51,369 bases of DNA from Streptomyces sp. I05A-00742. GTDB lineage: Bacteria > Actinomycetota > Actinomycetes > Streptomycetales > Streptomycetaceae. The stretch covers positions 1 through 51,369 of the forward strand of contig NZ_JABETO010000040.1 of assembly GCF_013055795.1 (NCBI RefSeq). Reading direction: 5' to 3'. The notes beneath the pieces were generated by a model. It was not told the DNA's origin, searched no databases, and saw only the letters and a list, made by a program, of their open reading frames with translations. The position numbers and the translations under genes are program-made. Each line of letters opens with the position of its first letter. Position 1 is the first letter of the stretch. Shown here piece after piece: positions 28,435 through 35,682 of the stretch.

Positions 28435-29883
28435 TCAGATGGCGGCCTTGACCGGCTTGGGGAGCCGGAACATCAGCGCCCACGTCACCGCGAGGGCGGC
28501 GATGACGTACCACACGCTGCCCGCGAAGGCGTGCGTCACGGTGGCGCCGTGGCTGCCCGCGGGGGCGTGGTTGAAGAACACCACCGACGCCGTCGCGATA
28601 CCGAGTGCGGTGCCGAGCTGCATGGCGGTGTTGAACAGTCCCGCCGCGGACCCGGCGTCCTCGTGGCCGACCTGGCTGAGGGTGAGACCGGCGAGACCCG
28701 CGCCGACCATGCCGAACCCGGCGCCGACGAGGATCATCGGAGCGACAGCGGCCGCGAACGGCGTCTCGGTCTGCTGGGCGGAGACCAGCAGTTGGTAGCC
28801 CGCCAGCGTGAGAGCGATCAGCACGGCCCCGGCCTGCGGCACCCGCCGCATGTGGCGTCCTGCCCACTTGGAGGCCAGCATGGCGCCGGCCATGCCGCCG
28901 ACGGAGATGGCGGCGGACGCCGGAGCGAACTGCCCTGCCGTAAGGCCGAGGCCGGACTGCATGAACAGTACCCACGTCAGCAGGAAGACACCGGAGACCA
29001 GCCCGAAGACCAGCTGGGCGGCGAGGCCGGCAGCGAACGCCTTGCTCTTGAAGAGAGACAGCGCCACCAGCGCGGAGCCGTCCATGGCGGTCTTGGCGCG
29101 CTGCTGGGCCACGAACACGGCCAGCACGACCACGCCTGCGGCGATCATGAGGACGCTCCAGGCGGGCCAGTGCCGCTCCCCGCCCACGGTGAGCGGGTAG
29201 GCGATCAGCAGCAGGCCCGCGGCGGAGAGCAGCATGCCCAGGGGGTCCAGGCGCCTCGCCTGCTGCTCGCGGGACTCCGGGATGAACCGGAGGGCGAAGA
29301 GCACGGTGGCCAGGCCGATCGGCAGGTTGATCAGGAAGATCGTCCGCCAGCCCAGACCGGCGATGTCGGCGGCTGTCAGGGCCGCGCCCAGGACCGGACC
29401 GAGGACGCCGCCGAGCGACATGATCATGCCGTACATGCCGAACGCCTTGGCCTGGGACTCGCCCTTGAAGGTGACCGCGATGGTGGCCATGACCTGCGGC
29501 ACCATGACCGCCGCTCCGGCACCCTGCAGGGCCCGGGCGGTGACCAGGAAGTCCGGGCCGGTCGCGATCCCGCACAGCAGTGACGCCACGGTGAACAGGG
29601 CGGTACCGGTGATGAAGACCCGCTTGCGGCCGAAGAGGTCCCCCAGGCGCCCGCCCGTGATCAGGGCGAGGGCGAAGGTGAGGGTGTAGGCGGCGGGGAT
29701 CCACTGCACCGCGGCGCTGGAGGCGCCGGTGTCCGCCTGGATGGAGGGCAGTGCGGTGTGGACGATGGAACCGTCGAGCGCGTTCATCAGCTCGGCGATC
29801 AGCACCACGATCAGGGTGATCGTGGCAGCACGGGCGGCCCCGGTGGGGCGTGGGCGGCCGGTGGTACGGGTGTCGGTTGACAC
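28435..29883 (-). CDS. MFS drug exporter, DHA2 (14-TM, EmrB/QacA) type, paralogue 1
   Basis: This 482-residue protein has 14 predicted membrane segments and DHA2 marks: ELMNALDGSIVHTALPSIQ in helix 1 (motif D-type LDxTIVxxALP), GGRLGDLFGRKRVF as motif A and GVLGPVLGAAL as the antiporter motif C region. It should expel drugs or toxic metabolites by proton exchange. The GTG start has AACAGGAA eight bases upstream, the same site as in the paralogue at 31791-33245. The two proteins are closely alike along their full length (WxxAAYxLTFAL, PESRE/D, YPLTVGG, AGSAAGLFNT/AGSASGLFNT). The long overlapping frame on the same strand is a shadow. Confidence 0.92.
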   Translation of the reverse strand: MSTDTRTTGRPRPTGAARAATITLIVVLIAELMNALDGSIVHTALPSIQADTGASSAAVQWIPAAYTLTFALALITGGRLGDLFGRKRVFITGTALFTVASLLCGIATGPDFLVTARALQGAGAAVMVPQVMATIAVTFKGESQAKAFGMYGMIMSLGGVLGPVLGAALTAADIAGLGWRTIFLINLPIGLATVLFALRFIPESREQQARRLDPLGMLLSAAGLLLIAYPLTVGGERHWPAWSVLMIAAGVVVLAVFVAQQRAKTAMDGSALVALSLFKSKAFAAGLAAQLVFGLVSGVFLLTWVLFMQSGLGLTAGQFAPASAAISVGGMAGAMLASKWAGRHMRRVPQAGAVLIALTLAGYQLLVSAQQTETPFAAAVAPMILVGAGFGMVGAGLAGLTLSQVGHEDAGSAAGLFNTAMQLGTALGIATASVVFFNHAPAGSHGATVTHAFAGSVWYVIAALAVTWALMFRLPKPVKAAI

Positions 29884-29921
29884 GAGGGAATTCCTGTTCG
29901 CGTACAGAAGGAATGGGGGAC

Positions 29922-29945
29922 GGGGGCAGGCCTGGGCATGCCCCC
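29922..29945 (-). promoter_or_regulatory. hairpin just upstream of the ribosome-binding site, possible attenuator
   Basis: On the coding (minus) strand GGGGGCA and TGCCCCC pair around a 10-base loop, followed by a pyrimidine-rich run and then the AACAGGAA ribosome-binding site. The second exporter gene has a shorter version in the same place (33285-33303). Confidence 0.45.
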
Positions 29946-30090
29946 GCTCGCCGTTCAGTGCGACAGGGGGGAAGCAGGGGGCGACGAAACGAACCCAGGC
30001 CATCAGGGAGCACCGCCGTCGAGGCATGCGTCAGAAGTCCGCCATCGCGGACAACCGGAAGAGCGCCTCGGAACGAGCGGCTGCTTACTT

Positions 30091-30116
30091 GGCCTGGGAG
30101 ATAGGTCATCACCTCG
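30091..30116 (-). promoter_or_regulatory. 26-nt leader block identical to that of the second MFS gene
   Basis: This 26-base block is identical to 33434-33459. On the coding strand it contains GAGGTGATGACCTATCTCC. It includes a Shine-Dalgarno-like GAGGTGAT, an ATG directly after it, and an AGGT-GATG-ACCT inverted repeat. It lies about 50 bases downstream of the -10 box, so it should be part of the 5' untranslated leader. Nothing is translated from it here in a short frame with a stop. It could be a DNA operator or an RNA element. Confidence 0.6.
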
Positions 30117-30166
30117 AAACGGCGTCGGGCCCCGGAAAGGGGCACCGACGGAACTACAACCACCAC

Positions 30167-30196
30167 AGGCTAAAAGGGCCACAGGCGTCCATGCAA
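30167..30196 (-). promoter_or_regulatory. promoter of the first MFS gene
   Basis: On the minus strand TTGCAT (complement of 30191-30196) and TAGCCT (complement of 30167-30172) are separated by 18 bases, with an AT-rich GAAATATT just upstream of the -35. The same boxes and spacing occur before the second exporter. This predicts a leader of about 275 bases; bases 29884-30160 hold no gene. Confidence 0.6.
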
Positions 30197-30235
30197 GGGA
30201 ATATTTCCGCTCGGGCCGGAGGCGGCCGGTGGATA

Positions 30236-30574
30236 TCAGTCCTCGGTCACCGCGGGCCGCAGACGGCTGAGCAAGCGCTGACTGTGGTGGCCGTAGTCCG
30301 GGTCATTGAGGGCTGCCGGGATGAAATCGGTGTGCACCAGACGGCGGTTCAGGCGAACTTCGAGGCAACCGACGCAAAGGACGTTGTCCTCGGCGGCACC
30401 AGCGCATTGCCACACACCGTCGAGTACGGTGTACCACTCGTCAGGGCCGTCGACGGGTGCGGTCGGCAATCCGCAATCGTCACAGGGGAATTCGTTCCTC
30501 TTCGGAGGGCGCCGGGCGCCAGGCACCGCAGCGCGGATACGGCTGAAGAGCCTGGACGCCGGTTTCTCCCGCAT
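30236..30574 (-). CDS. CxxC zinc-type protein of unknown function, co-transcribed with L28
   Basis: The ATG lies two bases after the L28 stop, with the end of the L28 gene (CGCGTAAGC) immediately before it, so the pair is one operon. The 112-residue protein has CDDC near residue 31 and CVGC near 70 (LCVGCLEVRLNRRL), likely one zinc site. The WYTVLDGVWQCAG...LCVGCLEVRL pattern resembles small zinc-finger proteins seen in actinobacteria and some of their phages, whose function is unknown. Its role beside a ribosomal protein is not known; a link to zinc or ribosome assembly is only a guess. Confidence 0.7.
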   Translation of the reverse strand: MREKPASRLFSRIRAAVPGARRPPKRNEFPCDDCGLPTAPVDGPDEWYTVLDGVWQCAGAAEDNVLCVGCLEVRLNRRLVHTDFIPAALNDPDYGHHSQRLLSRLRPAVTED

Positions 30575-30576
30575 GC

Positions 30577-30801
30577 TTACGCGGAGACGCGGCGGTCCAC
30601 CTTGCCCGCCTTGATGCAAGAGGTGCACACGTTCATACGGAGGGGCGTTCCGTCCTTGACGGCCCTGACCGACTGAATGTTCGGGTTGAAACGGCGGCTT
30701 GACCGTCCCCGGACGTGCCGGCTCTGGGCGCGGGACCCGGAGCGGGCCACGCGTTTCCCGAAACCGGGCTGCTTGCTGCATACATCGCACCGGCTGGACA
30801 T
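30577..30801 (-). CDS. rpmB: 50S ribosomal protein L28 paralogue (cysteine-containing form)
   Basis: The 74-residue protein reads MSSRCDVCSKQPGFGKRVARS, later SSRRFNPNIQSVRAVKDG and NVCTSCIKAGKVDRR, an evident L28. It keeps the four cysteines (CDVC, CTSC) of the zinc-binding form. Compared with the usual actinobacterial L28 (…GNNISHSHRRTSRRWNPN…) it has a longer basic stretch (RVARSGSRAQSRHVRGRSSRRF) and lacks the SHSHRRT block. The second of two adjacent ATGs is preferred because AAGGAG then lies five bases upstream. It is not in a ribosomal operon but between an orphan response regulator and an efflux gene, so it is probably an accessory copy. Confidence 0.88.
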   Translation of the reverse strand: MSSRCDVCSKQPGFGKRVARSGSRAQSRHVRGRSSRRFNPNIQSVRAVKDGTPLRMNVCTSCIKAGKVDRRVSA

Positions 30802-30891
30802 CATGTCTCCTTCTCGTTCGGACCATGGAGGCAGCGGCTCACGCGAGAGCCGCGCCGGATTCGGATTCTTCCAAGATCACGACGGTCTTCC

Positions 30892-30926
30892 GAACCGGTT
30901 CCGTATCCCGATTTTCTTGCTGTCAA
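30892..30926 (-). promoter_or_regulatory. upstream region of the L28 operon: TTGACA box and palindrome
   Basis: Between the L28 start and the regulator stop lies a perfect 10-bp palindrome GAACCGGTTC (30892-30901) and, further upstream on the coding strand, a TTGACA (complement of 30921-30926). No convincing -10 box follows at normal spacing, and no Zur-like box is seen. AATATA at 30941-30946 (TATATT on the coding strand) is another possible -10. Confidence 0.3.
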
Positions 30927-31039
30927 CGCGCTGACCAGCGAATATAGGGAATCAAGCGGGAGGTCGTGGTGGGGTCGCGGAGGTGAAGCGCACGGTTTCC
31001 CGTGCAGATTGCACTTGGGGGCGTGGTGGCGAAGATCGG

Positions 31040-31645
31040 TCAGATCCAGCCGCGGGCGGAGGCGGTGCGTATCGCCTCGATACGGTTGCGTGCCGCGACT
31101 TTGCGGTTGATGGCGGCCAGGTTGTTGCGGACCGTTCCGGGTGAGAGATGCAGGACTTCGGCGATCTCCTGGGGCGTGTGGCCGTGCGCGGCCAGGCGCA
31201 GAAGTTCCCTGTCGCGATCGCTGAGCGGGTTGTCGGGGGCGTGCAGGGCGTGAGTGACGAGCCGTGGATCCAGGACGCGCTCACCGCGTGCGACCTTGCG
31301 GACGGAGTCGGTCAGTTCTTTGACCGATACGCCTTTGCTCATGCACCCTTCCACCCCCACCTCCAGGGCGGTTCTCAGGGCGCCGGCGCGTTCCGGAGTG
31401 GTCAGGATGACGATGCGGCAGGGGGGCAGAGCGGCTTTGAGCTGCTTCGCGGCCGAGATTCCGTCCAGGCCGGGGAGGTCGGCGTCGAGCAGCGCCACGG
31501 TCGGGCGGGTCCGCAGGGCCTGCGGCACGACCTCGTCGCCTCGTGGCACCTGTGCGACCACGTGCATTCCGGGTTCGGACGCGAGCACGACAGACAGCGC
31601 TTCGCGCGTCAGGCGCAGCCCATCGGCGATCAACACTCGGATCAT
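31040..31645 (-). CDS. orphan NarL/LuxR-type response regulator with atypical receiver
   Basis: The 201-residue protein has a receiver domain (MIRVLIADGLRLTREAL, phospho-acceptor-type Asp54 in ALLDADLPGLDG, Lys in CMSKGVSVKEL) and a LuxR helix-turn-helix (LSDRDRELLRLAAHGHTPQEIAEVLHLSPGTVRNNLAAINRKVAARNRIEA). The acidic pair at the start of the receiver is reduced to a single Asp (IADG instead of IADD or IAED), so normal phosphorylation is doubtful. No histidine kinase gene is nearby. It lies between the two exporter genes, downstream of the second, separated by a terminator-like stem, and is a candidate regulator of both. Confidence 0.88.
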   Translation of the reverse strand: MIRVLIADGLRLTREALSVVLASEPGMHVVAQVPRGDEVVPQALRTRPTVALLDADLPGLDGISAAKQLKAALPPCRIVILTTPERAGALRTALEVGVEGCMSKGVSVKELTDSVRKVARGERVLDPRLVTHALHAPDNPLSDRDRELLRLAAHGHTPQEIAEVLHLSPGTVRNNLAAINRKVAARNRIEAIRTASARGWI

Positions 31646-31686
31646 GGGGGGCGGTTGTTCCTCGTTGACGGACGTGTCGGCAGATG

Positions 31687-31740
31687 GGGGCAGCGGCCCG
31701 GACCGGTTGTCGCAGACCCTGCCGTCCGGGCGGCTGCCCC
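31687..31740 (-). terminator. strong terminator after the second MFS gene
   Basis: GGGGCAGC-G-GCCCGGAC (31687-31703) pairs with GTCCGGGC-G-GCTGCCCC (31724-31740), 8 + 8 bp with one internal G/G mismatch and a 20-base loop. It lies between the exporter stop (31791) and the response regulator start (31645), both on the minus strand. Confidence 0.75.
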
Positions 31741-31790
31741 GGGGTACACCCGGGGCCCGGACGTTGCCGACCGGGCTCCCGGGGCTGGTT

Positions 31791-33245
31791 CTAGCCCGTG
31801 GCGTGGCGCTTGGGCAGCAGGAGCATGAGGGCCCACATCGCCAGCAGGGCGGCGATGACGTACCAGAGGGATCCGGTGAACGCGGCGGTGACGGTGGTGC
31901 CGTGGCTGCCGGCCGGGGAGTGGGCGAAGAACACCACGGCGGTCGAGGCCGTGCCGAGAGCGATGCCGAGCTGGGTCGAGGTGTTGAAGAGCCCGGACGC
32001 GGAGCCGGCGTGATCGTGGTCGACCTGGCGCAGCGTCATGTCGGCCAGTGCCGCTCCGATCATGCCGAGGCCGAGGCCGGCCGGCAGCATGGGCAGAAGC
32101 GTCAGCACCGGGGACAGGGCGGTGTTCTGTTCTGTGATCAGCCACGCGTAACCGCCCAGGGTGGCGGCGGCCAGCAGTGCGCCGGCCCGGGGAGCGCGCC
32201 CTCCGTACCGGCCGGCCAGGCTCATCGCCAGCCAGGCGCCGGCCATCTCACCCACCGACGCCGCCACAAAGCCTGTCGCCGCCTGGCGGGGGGAGAGCCC
32301 GAGCCCGTCCTGCGTGAACACGGCCCACGTCAGGAAGAACACCCCGGACAGCAGGCCGAAGACGAGCTGCGCGGACAGGCCCGCGGCGAACGCCCTGCTC
32401 TTGAACAACTCCGGGACGACCAGGGGATCGCGGCCTCGTGCGGCCCTGGCCCTCTGCTGGACCACGAAGACGGCCAAGGTCAGCAATCCTCCGGCCATCA
32501 TGAGGAAGCTCCAAGCGGGCCACTGGTGTGCGCCGCCGACGGTGAGCGGGTAGGTGATCAGCAGCAGGCCCAGGGCGGCCAGGATCATGCCCGTGAGGTC
32601 CAGGCGCCGGGCGGCGAGGTCGCGGGATTCGGGCAGGTACCGCAGGCCGAGAAGCACAGTCGCCAGGCCTATGGGCACATTGATCAGGAAGATCGGGCGC
32701 CATCCGAGGCCGAAGACATCGGCGCAGGTGAGCACGCCGCCCAGGACCGGTCCTGCGACGCTGCCCAGCGACATGACGGTGCCGTAGAGGCTGAACGCCT
32801 TGGCACGGGAGCCCTCGTCGAAGGTCACGTGCAAGGTGGCCAGGACCTGAGGAATCATGACCGCCGCGGCGCTGCCCTGGATGAAGCGGGCGGCGATCAG
32901 CAGGGCGGGGGTACCGGCCAGGCCGCAGAGCAGCGACGCCGCGGTGAAGACGCCGGTTCCCAGGAGGAAGAGCCGCTTGCGGCCGTGGAGATCGCCGAGC
33001 CGGCCGCCGGTCATCAGTCCCAGAGCGAAGGTCAGCGCGTAGGCGGCGTAGATCCACTGCACCGCGGCGCCCGAGGCGTCGGTGTCGTGCTGAATGGAGG
33101 GCAGGGCCGTGTAGACGACGGAGCCGTCGAGGGCGTTCATCAGCTCGGCGACCAGGACGACGACCAGCATGACGGTGCGACCGCTGCCGGGACGGTTGTC
33201 GGCGGGGGCGGAGCGGGACGGGAGGGTTTTGGTGTCAGCGGACAC
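31791..33245 (-). CDS. MFS drug exporter, DHA2 (14-TM) type, paralogue 2
   Basis: The 484-residue protein is a close paralogue of the product of 28435-29883 with the same DHA2 marks: ELMNALDGSVVYTALPSIQ in helix 1, GGRLGDLHGRKRLF as motif A and GPVLGGVL in the motif C region. The GTG start (VSADTKT, aligned with VSTDTRT of the paralogue) has AACAGGAA eight bases upstream. The promoter, the 26-nt leader block and the pre-start hairpin are also shared. An in-frame ATG 18 codons upstream at 33299 is possible but less likely. It is followed by a strong stem and the orphan response regulator. Confidence 0.92.
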   Translation of the reverse strand: MSADTKTLPSRSAPADNRPGSGRTVMLVVVLVAELMNALDGSVVYTALPSIQHDTDASGAAVQWIYAAYALTFALGLMTGGRLGDLHGRKRLFLLGTGVFTAASLLCGLAGTPALLIAARFIQGSAAAVMIPQVLATLHVTFDEGSRAKAFSLYGTVMSLGSVAGPVLGGVLTCADVFGLGWRPIFLINVPIGLATVLLGLRYLPESRDLAARRLDLTGMILAALGLLLITYPLTVGGAHQWPAWSFLMMAGGLLTLAVFVVQQRARAARGRDPLVVPELFKSRAFAAGLSAQLVFGLLSGVFFLTWAVFTQDGLGLSPRQAATGFVAASVGEMAGAWLAMSLAGRYGGRAPRAGALLAAATLGGYAWLITEQNTALSPVLTLLPMLPAGLGLGMIGAALADMTLRQVDHDHAGSASGLFNTSTQLGIALGTASTAVVFFAHSPAGSHGTTVTAAFTGSLWYVIAALLAMWALMLLLPKRHATG

Positions 33246-33284
33246 GACGCGGTTCCTGTTCTGGCGGACAGAAAGGGGAAAAGG

Positions 33285-33303
33285 GGGCAGGCCAGGCATG
33301 CCC
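33285..33303 (-). promoter_or_regulatory. hairpin upstream of the second MFS start, counterpart of 29922-29945
   Basis: GGGCA and TGCCC pair around a nine-base loop on the coding strand, followed by a long pyrimidine run (CCCTTTTCCCCTTTCTGT) and the AACAGGAA ribosome-binding site. The position and sequence match the first exporter gene. Confidence 0.4.
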
Positions 33304-33407
33304 GTCCCGCTTACTGCGCGACAGGAAGATTCGGGTGCGGCAACGCCCAGGCCGAAGGGCAGACCGCTGCTGGGAGACGACCGCGCGCTGCTGCACAGAG
33401 CAGGGGG

Positions 33408-33452
33408 TCAAGCCTCATGGCGAGCGGTTCTCAGGCCTGGGAGATAGGTCAT
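33408..33452 (-). CDS. possible 14-residue leader peptide of the second MFS gene
   Basis: Starting at the ATG inside the conserved 26-nt block, the frame reads MTYLPGLRTARHEA and stops at TGA. A GAGGTG lies directly before the ATG, too close for an ideal Shine-Dalgarno. The first six codons are the same in the first exporter leader, but there the frame has no early stop, which weakens the case for translation. Confidence 0.25.
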   Translation of the reverse strand: MTYLPGLRTARHEA

Positions 33453-33459
33453 CACCTCG
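33434..33459 (-). promoter_or_regulatory. 26-nt leader block identical to 30091-30116
   Basis: The block is identical to that of the first exporter gene while the flanking bases differ, and it lies about 42 bases downstream of the -10 box. Confidence 0.6.
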
Positions 33460-33500
33460 TGACATTCATGAACGGAGCGGACAGCTCCACGAACGGCCTC

Positions 33501-33530
33501 AGGCTACGTTCCCGATCGCAGGGTGAGCAA
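33501..33530 (-). promoter_or_regulatory. promoter of the second MFS gene
   Basis: On the minus strand TTGCTC (complement of 33525-33530) and TAGCCT (complement of 33501-33506) are 18 bases apart, the same boxes and spacing as the promoter of the first exporter gene. Confidence 0.6.
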
Positions 33531-33889
33531 TCGAGTATTCGCCCCCAGGCTCCCGCCCCGGGCCGCGTCATGGCCCCCCGCAGTCCGGTGGAGACTCTCG
33601 CCACGAGACTCCCACCAGGGAAATCCGCATACGCGCAGCGATTTCAGAAGCCGTGTACGGCCCGAACTACGCTACGGCCATGGGGACGCCCCCCCGGATG
33701 CGGTCGTGCTGACCGCACGCCCACGTCGTGCAGTCGGCACGAGCACTGCTGCGGGCTTCTGGCAAGGGCCGGATTCCCGCCTGCCGGGGCCGCTCGGACC
33801 ATGGCACGCCGCCCTCCGCGCGGCGCACCGTGGACGGCGGGACGCGGCCGGTCCGGCCGGTCGCGGAGACGCGGAGGGGGCTGAGGGCG
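33531..33889. other. gene-poor region upstream of the nitroreductase gene
   Basis: No coding frame with a recognisable product was found in these 359 bases. A 7-bp inverted repeat TGCGGTC-GTGCT-GACCGCA lies at 33699-33717 and may be an operator or a small hairpin. The promoter of the nitroreductase gene should lie here but no clear boxes are visible. Confidence 0.4.
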
Positions 33890-34876
33890 ATGGGCGCAAC
33901 GGGGATCGGCGCGACCGACCTGGAGACGCTGCTGGCGGCGGCGGTGGCGGCGCCCTCGCTGCACAACTCGCAGCCCTGGGAGTTCCGTCCGGTCGCGGGC
34001 TCGTCCCTGCTGGAGGTGCGCGCGGCGGCGGGCCGGTCGCTGCCGGTCGCCGACCCGTCCGGGCGGGCGCGGCTGCTCTCCGTCGGCGCGGCCCTGTTCA
34101 ACCTCCGGGTGGCGGCGGCGCATCTGGGCCGGCAGCCGCGGGTGCGGCTGCTGCCGGACGACCGCGACCCCGGTCTGCTGGCCGTCGTGGACGTGTCCGG
34201 TTTCCCGCCCGACCGGTCCCGGCACCCGGACCTGTACGAGGCCGTCGCCCGGCGCCGGACGAGCCGCATGCCGTTCACGGGCCGTCCGGTCCCCACCGGG
34301 GTCGTGACGGAGCTGGCGGCGGCCGTGCTGACCGAGGGCGCCCGGCTGTACCTGCCCGGCGTCGTCGCCACCCGGCGGATGCTCGCCCTGACGGCCGAGG
34401 CGGAGCGGCGCAACCGCCGGGACTCCGCGCGGGTCCGGGAGAGCCGTGCCTGGGTCCTCGCCTCCGGGTCCGGCCCCTACGGCATCCCGGCCGCCGCGCT
34501 GGGACCGCTGGACGCGACGGGCCGGATGCCGATGCGCGACTTCACCGGTGCGGGCCGTGCGCGCCGCGCTCCGGCGGTGCCGTTCGAGCGCCACGCGCAG
34601 CTCGCCCTCGTATGCACCGGCCGCGACCGGCCGCTGGACCGGCTGCGGGCCGGACAGGCCCTGGAGCGGGCGCTGTTGCTGGCCACGGCACGGGGGGTCC
34701 GGACGTGTCCGCTGCACCAGGCGCTGGAGTGGCCGGACCTGCGGCACGCCCTGCTCCGGGACGAACCCGGTTGGCCCCAGTTCCTGTTCCGCTTCGGTTA
34801 CGGCGCGCAGGGCGCGCCGACACCCCGCGCCGCCGTCACGCCGGGCGCGGTGGCGGCCGCCGTGCCGCTCGGGTGA
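33890..34876 (+). CDS. Acg-type nitroreductase family protein
   Basis: The 328-residue protein has the PSLHNSQPWEF motif near residue 22 that marks the Acg (Rv2032-like) nitroreductase family, and a VARRRTSRMPFTGRPVP segment near 120. These proteins are fused-dimer, degenerate FMN nitroreductases; in mycobacteria they are linked to hypoxia and dormancy responses. Enzyme activity is not certain. The ATG at 33890 follows GGAGGGGGCTGAGGGC; the longer open frame upstream lacks family homology. It is convergent with the mycothiol-dependent isomerase gene. Confidence 0.85.
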   Translation: MGATGIGATDLETLLAAAVAAPSLHNSQPWEFRPVAGSSLLEVRAAAGRSLPVADPSGRARLLSVGAALFNLRVAAAHLGRQPRVRLLPDDRDPGLLAVVDVSGFPPDRSRHPDLYEAVARRRTSRMPFTGRPVPTGVVTELAAAVLTEGARLYLPGVVATRRMLALTAEAERRNRRDSARVRESRAWVLASGSGPYGIPAAALGPLDATGRMPMRDFTGAGRARRAPAVPFERHAQLALVCTGRDRPLDRLRAGQALERALLLATARGVRTCPLHQALEWPDLRHALLRDEPGWPQFLFRFGYGAQGAPTPRAAVTPGAVAAAVPLG

Positions 34877-34887
34877 GGCGCGCGGCG

Positions 34888-35682
34888 TCAGACTGCCGGG
34901 ACCAGGGCGGACCAGCGGTCCAGAACGGCCGGGTCGCCCCGGACGTCCAACTGGTCGGCGGGTGTCCGGCGCCAGAGGAAGAGCGTCAGGTCCGAGGCGG
35001 TACCGGCGAGTTCGACGTCGCAGGGGCCGGGGTCCGTCCCGTACCGGACGTCGTCGCCGTCGAAGCGGACGGTCCAGTGGCCCTCGCCGTCGGTCCGCCG
35101 GAAGCCGAACCGTTCGCCGGCGCCGGGCGCCATCCGTTCGCGGGTCCGCCAGGCGGGGATCACCGTGCCGAGGAACCGGCCGACGCCGTCCGCCGCGAAC
35201 TCGGCGTCGAACGGCCGCGGGGCGCCGGTCGCGCTCTCGGCGTCCCAGCGGTGCACGGCGACTTCGACGGTCTGTGCCCACAGCCAGAAGCCGGTGGTCC
35301 GGTCCGTCGTCCAGGTCCACACGGGGTCATCCGGGTCCCGCTCCGCGAAGAGGGACGCCAGCGCGCGGGCGCCGTCCGCGAACCAGTCCACGAGGCTCGC
35401 AGGGACCGGTCCGGTGGTGGGCGGACGGGCCGGATCGGGCCAGCCGTCGCGGTCGGCGGGCAGCCGGAGGAACGCCGGGTCCGTGGTGTCGGGTGATTCC
35501 TGGAGCCGCTCCCGGACGATGCGGTTCACGAACCGGTGCACCCAGCCCAGGTGTCCGGTCAGGTCGGTGACCGTCCACCCGGGGCAGGACGGGACCGGCG
35601 GGGCGTTGTCGGCACGGGCCGCGCGGCGGACGGCCTCCTCGAACGCCCGGGCCTCGTGGCGGAACTGAGCGAGAAGATCCAT
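34888..35682 (-). CDS. maleylpyruvate isomerase family, mycothiol-dependent enzyme
   Basis: This 264-residue protein has the DinB-like N-terminal domain typical of the family: CPGWTVTDLTGHLGWVHRFVNRIV near residue 33 and WLWAQTVEVAVHRWDAESATG near 133, where the histidines and acidic residue bind the metal. The C-terminal MDMPI domain is beta-rich (HWTVRFDGDDVRYG, DVELAGTASDLTLFLWRR). Members use mycothiol, the thiol of actinobacteria, for isomerisation or transfer; the substrate is unknown. Its ATG overlaps the ATG of the divergent NACHT gene in one CATG. Confidence 0.9.
   Translation of the reverse strand: MDLLAQFRHEARAFEEAVRRAARADNAPPVPSCPGWTVTDLTGHLGWVHRFVNRIVRERLQESPDTTDPAFLRLPADRDGWPDPARPPTTGPVPASLVDWFADGARALASLFAERDPDDPVWTWTTDRTTGFWLWAQTVEVAVHRWDAESATGAPRPFDAEFAADGVGRFLGTVIPAWRTRERMAPGAGERFGFRRTDGEGHWTVRFDGDDVRYGTDPGPCDVELAGTASDLTLFLWRRTPADQLDVRGDPAVLDRWSALVPAV

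Noticed and set aside
28298..30166. 622-residue minus-strand frame including the conserved leader block and the first exporter
   Set aside because: It is out of frame with the exporter, which has full DHA2 homology; the product is Arg/Pro/Gly-rich with no motif.
30173..30240. WblC/WhiB7-type promoter for the exporters
   Set aside because: An AT-rich stretch lies near the -35 of both promoters, but the match is too loose to claim this regulator.
30802..31039. Zur box for the L28 operon
   Set aside because: No sequence resembling the AT-rich TGAAAATGATTTTCA-type Zur site is present, and the L28 is the cysteine-containing form.
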